DNA of 64,000 nucleotides from Phallus indusiatus. Taxonomy: Eukaryota > Basidiomycota > Agaricomycetes > Phallales > Phallaceae. Shown here piece by piece: positions 59,080 through 64,000 of the stretch. A model generated the notes under the pieces. The model was not told the origin of the DNA. It saw only the letters and a program-made list of their open reading frames with translations, and did no database searches. Position numbers and translations under genes: made by a program. The stretch lies in the NCBI GenBank assembly GCA_027605045.1, contig JAQFWX010000137.1, positions 27,565 to 91,564 of the forward strand. The letters are read 5' to 3'. Each line of letters begins with the position of its first letter. Positions within the stretch are counted from its first letter, which is position 1.

Positions 59080-62000
59080 CCCACACCCTCTCCCGATATG
59101 TCTTGTCCGCTCTTCTCGTAATCGTCATTTGGGAGTTCGTGAGATACTGCTTCAAGTATTTAATATCACGTTGCAGAACTCGGTAAGTCCCCTCCTTATA
59201 TGCACTAGGCGCGTCCCATCCACTCATAAACTCGCGTAGTCGAGCGTCTCCCAAAAGTCGTCCTACAGGAGAGAAACAAGCAAATAATACCCCAAAAATC
59301 ACAAAGAATATTGTCGACGATAGTCCCTTGGCATTCACAACCATGCCTAAACATCGTCTTTTGGTTTCCGAACCACTACCAGGTGATATCCCATCTTCCC
59401 CAACAGAGACACTCTCCCGGTATGTTTCAGACACGCTCGATCTTTCGTGTCATTTGTACTAATACAGAAGTCTTTCCCAGCCGTCAGTCGGACGTGATTC
59501 GAAGGTCCAGGTCATCTATCAAGTATTAAACTCATTTTTCTCGTCTTCTCTTGACATTCGTTTCACTCACATATTATAATCCAGATCTGACGTATCTGCC
59601 GATTCCGGCTATCAAACTGCTCGCTCACGTCTTTCGAGCCTGAATAGTTTTACACAAAGCGCGGTCACCAATAGGCAAGTATCGACTGTTTTCTTAATGG
59701 AGACTCACTCAGAAAACTCATATCGTTTCTCCCTTCAAAGCCCGTTTAGATCATTCCCTCGTATCACACCCCCATCTTCTCTAAAATTACAACCAACAGC
59801 AAGGGCACCGTTATTGCCGGGTACTATCCACGACGTTTTTACAACTACAGCTCATAACACCCACACTCCTTCCATTCCCCGCGACATCGCTGATACCAGT
59901 GCGATCCACTCGAATTCTGATAACAAAGATACCACTTCCAAAGATAACTCCAAATCTAATTCAAAATCATTCTCAAATCATATATCCGCGGTCTTGAATA
60001 AACGTGGGGATGATAATATGAGGGTTAATTCTGCTCGGTACGCTGTCGTCCTGAATAATTGTTCCAAGCTAATCTAACGAATTCATAAGAAAAATATTAT
60101 ATGACGTTTTTGAAAATACTAAAAATACTACACCGGATAAATCATTATTGGTTGAGTGAGTGAAAGGTGTCTCTCGGGTGAAATGTCTAGTTGCTGACCT
60201 TTTCTAGGACTTCTGGTCCAGCGTCCATTTTACGCGAAGATTCTTCTTGCTTTTCGTAAGTACCGATAGAAAAACAAAATCTCTGACGTTTTTCTCACCG
60301 GGTTATTATTGTTCCTCTTTTCTAGAAATATTAAAACGGTCAGAACACCGACACCAAAACCGGTTCAAAATCACGTATTCGAATTACCATTTCAGTTTAA
60401 ATCCTCGTCTAAGAAAGTAATCGTTCCACGCTCCCCGAGTTTATCATCGCCAGCGACACCCCGCCTGCCAAATACCACGCCGTTATACCTCTCCAATTCT
60501 CTGAACGACCAAACTGCTACGCCAAACGCGTCGTCCCCCGGGACAAGGATCCTCACTCCACTTCCTCCTTTTGTCGTGGCCAGAAGGAGACGGGTCGTCG
60601 AAGGACGGCAGACTTATGATAGTCCGCCGTCCTCAACGAGTTCCGGGGCATCTGGACCACCGACTCCTTCCAGCCAGTCATCAAGTCCACCGGTACCATA
60701 TAATCAATCACCCGACTCCATCCAACTACGCGCTATACTGGCACCACCTCACTCCACGACATCCCTCTCCCCGACTTCCACGCCGACTTCCAGCCCGCCT
60801 CCACTCGACAATCCATCTATGCCGTCCACCAGTCCCGCACCCGTACCCGCATCCACATCCGCACCCACAATGCCCTCGCGTCCATCCTTCGGCTCGCCGA
60901 ACGATCGATTCACCTCGATCGAACGGTGCGTGCTGGGGGACCAGCATCTGAACCCGCTCCTCCTCAACGAAGCGAGCCTCAGCATGCTGAGCACCAGCAG
61001 GAGCGCCCCGTCCTCCGAGGGCGCGATCACAGCGAGCGGCAGCAACAGCAGCAACGAGGAGGCCCCCCTCCACGCGGTTCCGCTTCAGCATCAGCCAAGC
61101 GAAGGACGCAGGGGGGACGGCGATCGTGAAGCAGCCGAGGGCGGAGAGGAGGAGGACAGTGACGGCGAGGGCTATGAGCCATTCGAGTTCGACTCGTGGC
61201 CAAAACTTACATCCAAAGTATACGCGGGACACGATAACGACAATAACGACGCTAACGATGAGAAGAATGAGAACGATGTCGATGACAACCACGACGATGA
61301 CGATAACGACAAACCATACGATCCTTTTGAATTCGACTCGGAGCCGAGTTCCTCTCCACCGCCATCGCTCCCCACTTTACCCCCACGACCTAAATTCACT
61401 ATATACACCGGGAGCGAACCTAGCGGCGCTTCGTCGTCGTCGTCTTCTACCACAACTAGCAGCCAGTGACGACTCGTCGACTCGGCCATTACCGGGAACG
61501 ACCTCCAAACGCTAAACGAGAATCTTTTGAGGAGGATTAGACGCAAAAGTATGAGCAGAAGTAAACCACCGCGACTCGATCGGGTTCAAGACGAGAACAA
61601 GAAGCCCGAGAGAGAAAGGCCTTGGGAGGATATCAACCATGACGACAACAACAGTAACGATAACGAGAATGATAACGAGAATGATAACGACAATTTGAAT
61701 GATACCGCCACAGCCGCCGCCGTCAACGAGGATGATGAGGAGACACGGTTGATGAATGAAGAGATTGAAGTTCAGAGAGAGAAATTGATGAAGCGGGTTA
61801 AATGGATGGCTGAAGAGCGGAGGAAGAGACGTATGGGGATAGGGCTGTTTACTCCGACCTCTCATACGAGGGAAGACGTCGGTGAAAGCAAGTCGCGCCC
61901 GTGAGTGTTTTTCTTTTTTCATCGTCTCGCGCGTTGTTGTCTAAAACCTGTTCTTCGTTCTTGTTAACAGTCTCCTGCATCTTCATCCATATTCTCAAAC

Positions 62001-62459
62001 AACCCCGACCGTCGTGGTCGTCGCGTCCGCTTCGCCGAAACCCAAAACACAGTACACGTCTTCGAAGCGGACAAAGCGGACAATCTTGCATACATGCCTA
62101 CATACTGGGCACTCTCGACACCTTACAAGATATGTTACGACGAAGAAACAGGAGAAGAATATACACGCGATTTGACGAGAGAGGAGGTTATCGAGTGCGA
62201 AGAGCTTGATATATCTATTCGACTCGAGTTGAACGATTTCAGGAGTGAGATGTCGGAGAATGGGACGATTGTGTTTTTGAAACGGGGGATGCATGGGGGG
62301 TGTGTTGATTTGGGTTTGAGTCCTGAGAAATCGGGAAAAGTTGATTTCAGTTTCGACGAGGAGAATGAAGAGATGGTTTCGATGCTTATGATGATGATGG
62401 TGGACCTGGTGGCGGTGGCGGTGGTATTGATGAAGACAACGAGGTTTTTTGATTCTTGA
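59080..62459 (+). CDS. Ser/Pro/Asp-rich low-complexity protein with RVxF motif; 5' end uncertain
   Basis: Exons that splice in frame: a hydrophobic stretch RYVLSALLVIVIWEFVRYC, joined at a GTAAGT donor to ASPKSRPTGEKQANNTPK and TMPKHRLLVSEPLPG. Then SDVSADSGYQTARSRLSS and a Ser/Thr/Asn-rich block, RKILYDVFENTKNTTP, ETSGPASILREDSSCFS and NIKTVRTPTPKPVQNH, and a long Pro/Ser-rich exon with the repeated motif PFEFDSWP / PFEFDSEP and an Asn/Asp run. After an in-frame TGA at 61,467 the same frame reads RLVDSAITGNDLQTLNENLL, a further Asn/Asp/Glu run and RLMNEEIEVQREKLMKRVKW. The last exon reads GRRVRFAETQNTVHVFEAD (RVRF fits a protein-phosphatase-1 docking site) and MPTYWALSTPYKICYDE. The start is unresolved: two TAA codons precede the hydrophobic stretch, and ATG 59,341 is an alternative. 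The splice at about 61.9 kb needs a weak donor. One gene, two genes or a decaying gene are all possible. Confidence 0.5.
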
Positions 62460-63739
62460 TTTTACTGTACCTCTCGGCTATCGGCTCCCGGATCCGACCC
62501 CCTCGTGTTGAATTTCTTTCTTTTCATTTTCCTTTATACCCTTCAATATGGTCTCGTCATACCCACGGATTTTGCGATATCCTGGACCCGGATTTATTTT
62601 ATTTTGTCTATCATTGTCATTCACTCGAATTATGTATCTCTCTCCGATTCTCTCTCTCTCTCTTCTTTTTTGGTTTTTTCTTCCTTATTTTTATTTTTTA
62701 TGGAATTGTAACCCTCATTGTGTATTTGAGACCTCGACGCATGTACTTCTTCTCTTTGTATTGTCTCTTGCATCTTTCCGATCTCTGTCTTTTTTGTATC
62801 GATCATCAATTTGTATCCTTTCTTTCTTTTTTTTTGTTCACACCTCATGCATTGACATGTACGAAATACACTCGATTTGTAACAATCATTATATGTATTC
62901 AAATAAATGTTTATCTATTCATCAAAATAACTGAAAGAGGATCCCTTCGAATAAGCCCTTCACATTATCAGAATTGACATCTCTTACATTCCAAACTCGA
63001 GAAGAAAGGTTAACGTCTTTTTAAATTTGAAAATGCTTACTACTACGTACGACTGTTATTGCTACTGCTACTACTGACAGGCAAATGTCCGAGTCTTTAC
63101 TTTACTTTGTCAACTTATTAACTAATATTGTGTTTGATTTAAAAGTAGTGATATAAGAAAAATGAAACGAATGCAAAGAACGGAAGGAAGAAAATGGAAA
63201 GTGCAAAAACAGAGGAAAAAAACAGGGCTCGAACTCGAGGCAATTGATTTCTTTGACAATTATAGTTTCAAGTAATAGAATATAATAGGGAGAGAAAAAA
63301 CAAGAAAGACGGATCATTTTTGAGAAGTAAAAGAAATCGTAGTGGAGAAACAAAAGAATGGTCAGGTTTTTTAAAAGAGAGTGAAAGGAGAACAAAACGG
63401 TAATCTCGACTTTTATATGAGAGGGAGAAAGAAAATTTATAGCGAGAGAAGGAGGAATGCAAACGCTAACAATACAGGGTTGATGGGATGGAGGAAAAGG
63501 AGTGTAGAATTAGAGGAAGAGAAAAAATGAAGGAAAGGATGCATGCGTGCGTGAAGAATATGAAAATGAGGACAAGAGGGTGAGGATTTATGCTCGATGA
63601 TACCAATAAAAAGAAAGAAACGAGGAATAGATGTTCTATAGAACACAAGGCACGTAAGTAATGAAACAAAAACCTCAAGTATGTTATTCAAACTCACGTG
63701 TCACTCCGTAAGAGGATAAAAAAGCAAGTCCGTGCCTTT
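62460..63739. other. Pyrimidine/purine-skewed intergenic region, 1.3 kb
   Basis: 62,500-62,860 is strongly T/C rich on the + strand (CTCTCTCTCTCTTCTTTTTT). 63,150-63,640 is strongly A/G rich (GGAAGAAAATGGAAAG, GAGAGGGAGAAAGAAAA). The long ORFs over these tracts are Phe/Leu/Ser- or Lys/Glu-rich artefacts of composition. The region fits the facing 3' flanks of two convergent genes. Confidence 0.55.
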
Positions 63740-64000
63740 TCACCGGACATGCAAAACGGGCAGACTAACAATAACACCTAACCAGATCCACACTAAGAAA
63801 CGAATACATCGCGCTCCGAATGACAATCTCCCATTGTCCGCGACTCACTAACGGAGACACACGCGTTAACGGGCCGAATGCAGGAACGGACATGACAGAT
63901 TTAAGCCGACTTCGCCAGCGTTCGTCCCCACTTGACGAAGAATCTTCTGATAAAAGAAAGTTTGAGGAGAGTTGAGCGGAGGACGGACGAGTGGAGGGGC
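63740..64000 (-). CDS. C-terminal end of an unidentified gene (partial)
   Basis: Entering from the right edge, one frame reads SSNFLLSEDSSSSGDERWRS and RLKSVMSVPAFGPLTRVSPL, then SRGQWEIVIRSAMYSFL. An overlapping frame then reads RFLVWIWLGVIVSLPVLHVR, a membrane-like segment ending at TGA 63,740-63,742. Either a 47 bp intron (GTGTCT...CGGAG) joins GPLT to the membrane segment, or one base is missing and SRGQWEIVIRSA continues straight into it. Coding on the minus strand is likely; the family is not recognised. Confidence 0.4.

Noticed and set aside
59048..59434. Minus-strand ORF with a hydrophobic stretch (GLSSTIFFVIFGVLFACFSP)
   Set aside because: It overlaps plus-strand exons that splice in frame with canonical GTAAGT/AG sites over several junctions; no minus-strand exons join to it.
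60726..61292. 188-residue minus-strand ORF rich in Val/Ile, Gly and Cys
   Set aside because: It is the complement of Ser/Pro/Asn/Asp low-complexity coding sequence; its composition follows from that and it has no motif.
62456..62977. 173-residue plus-strand ORF, Phe/Leu/Ser rich, membrane-like
   Set aside because: It lies over the T/C-rich tract after the low-complexity gene; three overlapping frames give similar hydrophobic ORFs, so it is a composition artefact.
63102..63697. Minus-strand ORFs rich in Ser/Phe/Leu
   Set aside because: They lie over the A/G-rich tract; overlapping frames are equally hydrophobic and none shows a start context or exon support.
1..64000. tRNA and rRNA genes
   Set aside because: I looked for GGTTCGAATC-type T-arms with matching acceptor stems and for conserved rRNA blocks and found none convincing by eye; a covariance-model scan would settle it.

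Overview
The window reads as nuclear DNA of a filamentous fungus, most likely a basidiomycete of the Agaricomycetes type. Nearly every gene is split by many 45-75 bp introns with GT...AG ends, often with a CTAAC/CTAAT-like branch site. Gene content is typically fungal: vacuolar GH38 alpha-mannosidase, IML2-type TPR protein, TEA/ATTS transcription factor, small OPT oligopeptide transporter, DHA1 drug antiporters and an isopenicillin-N-acyltransferase-like enzyme. A fragment of the PIF1-like helicase family that is common as debris in mushroom genomes is also present. No tRNA, rRNA or CRISPR array was recognised.

Layout. 1-16.2 kb is gene dense: 3' part of an aldo/keto reductase (+), a large alpha/beta-hydrolase-like protein (-), a TLDc/OXR1 protein (-), and a divergent pair formed by the alpha-mannosidase (-) and an acetylpolyamine-amidohydrolase/HDAC-like enzyme (+) sharing about 155 bp of upstream DNA. 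16.2-23.9 kb is gene poor. It holds a 1.13 kb element with terminal inverted repeats, an intron-retaining relic of the deacetylase gene and a coding-like unassigned stretch. 23.9-33.4 kb holds a TEA-domain regulator (+), the IML2-like protein (-) and a VIT/vWA protein (+). 33.4-39.7 kb is again gene poor. It holds a decayed copy of the alpha-mannosidase gene, on the + strand and with intron sequence retained, cut by a helicase-bearing insert, and one orphan 273-residue membrane protein (-). 39.7-58.3 kb holds a large Ser-rich coiled-coil protein (-), the acyltransferase (-), two tandem MFS antiporters (-) and an OPT transporter (+). 58.3-64 kb holds a low-complexity protein (+) and the C-terminal end of a further gene (-).

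How the parts relate. The alpha-mannosidase/deacetylase pair and its two relics show that both genes were duplicated as genomic DNA and then decayed separately. The acyltransferase, the two drug antiporters and the peptide transporter lie next to each other. They could act together on an acylated or peptide-derived small molecule, but no biosynthetic synthase is visible. The right-hand third carries several reading-frame problems: a 1-nt frameshift in the OPT gene near 55,700, an in-frame TGA at 61,467, an awkward splice frame at 61.9 kb and overlapping frames at 63.8 kb. These mean either local gene decay or uncorrected single-base errors. I see no clearly new multi-gene system. The most useful leads are the duplicated-and-broken pair, the inverted-repeat element, the GT/GC splice-donor switch between the MFS paralogues and the transporter/acyltransferase group.
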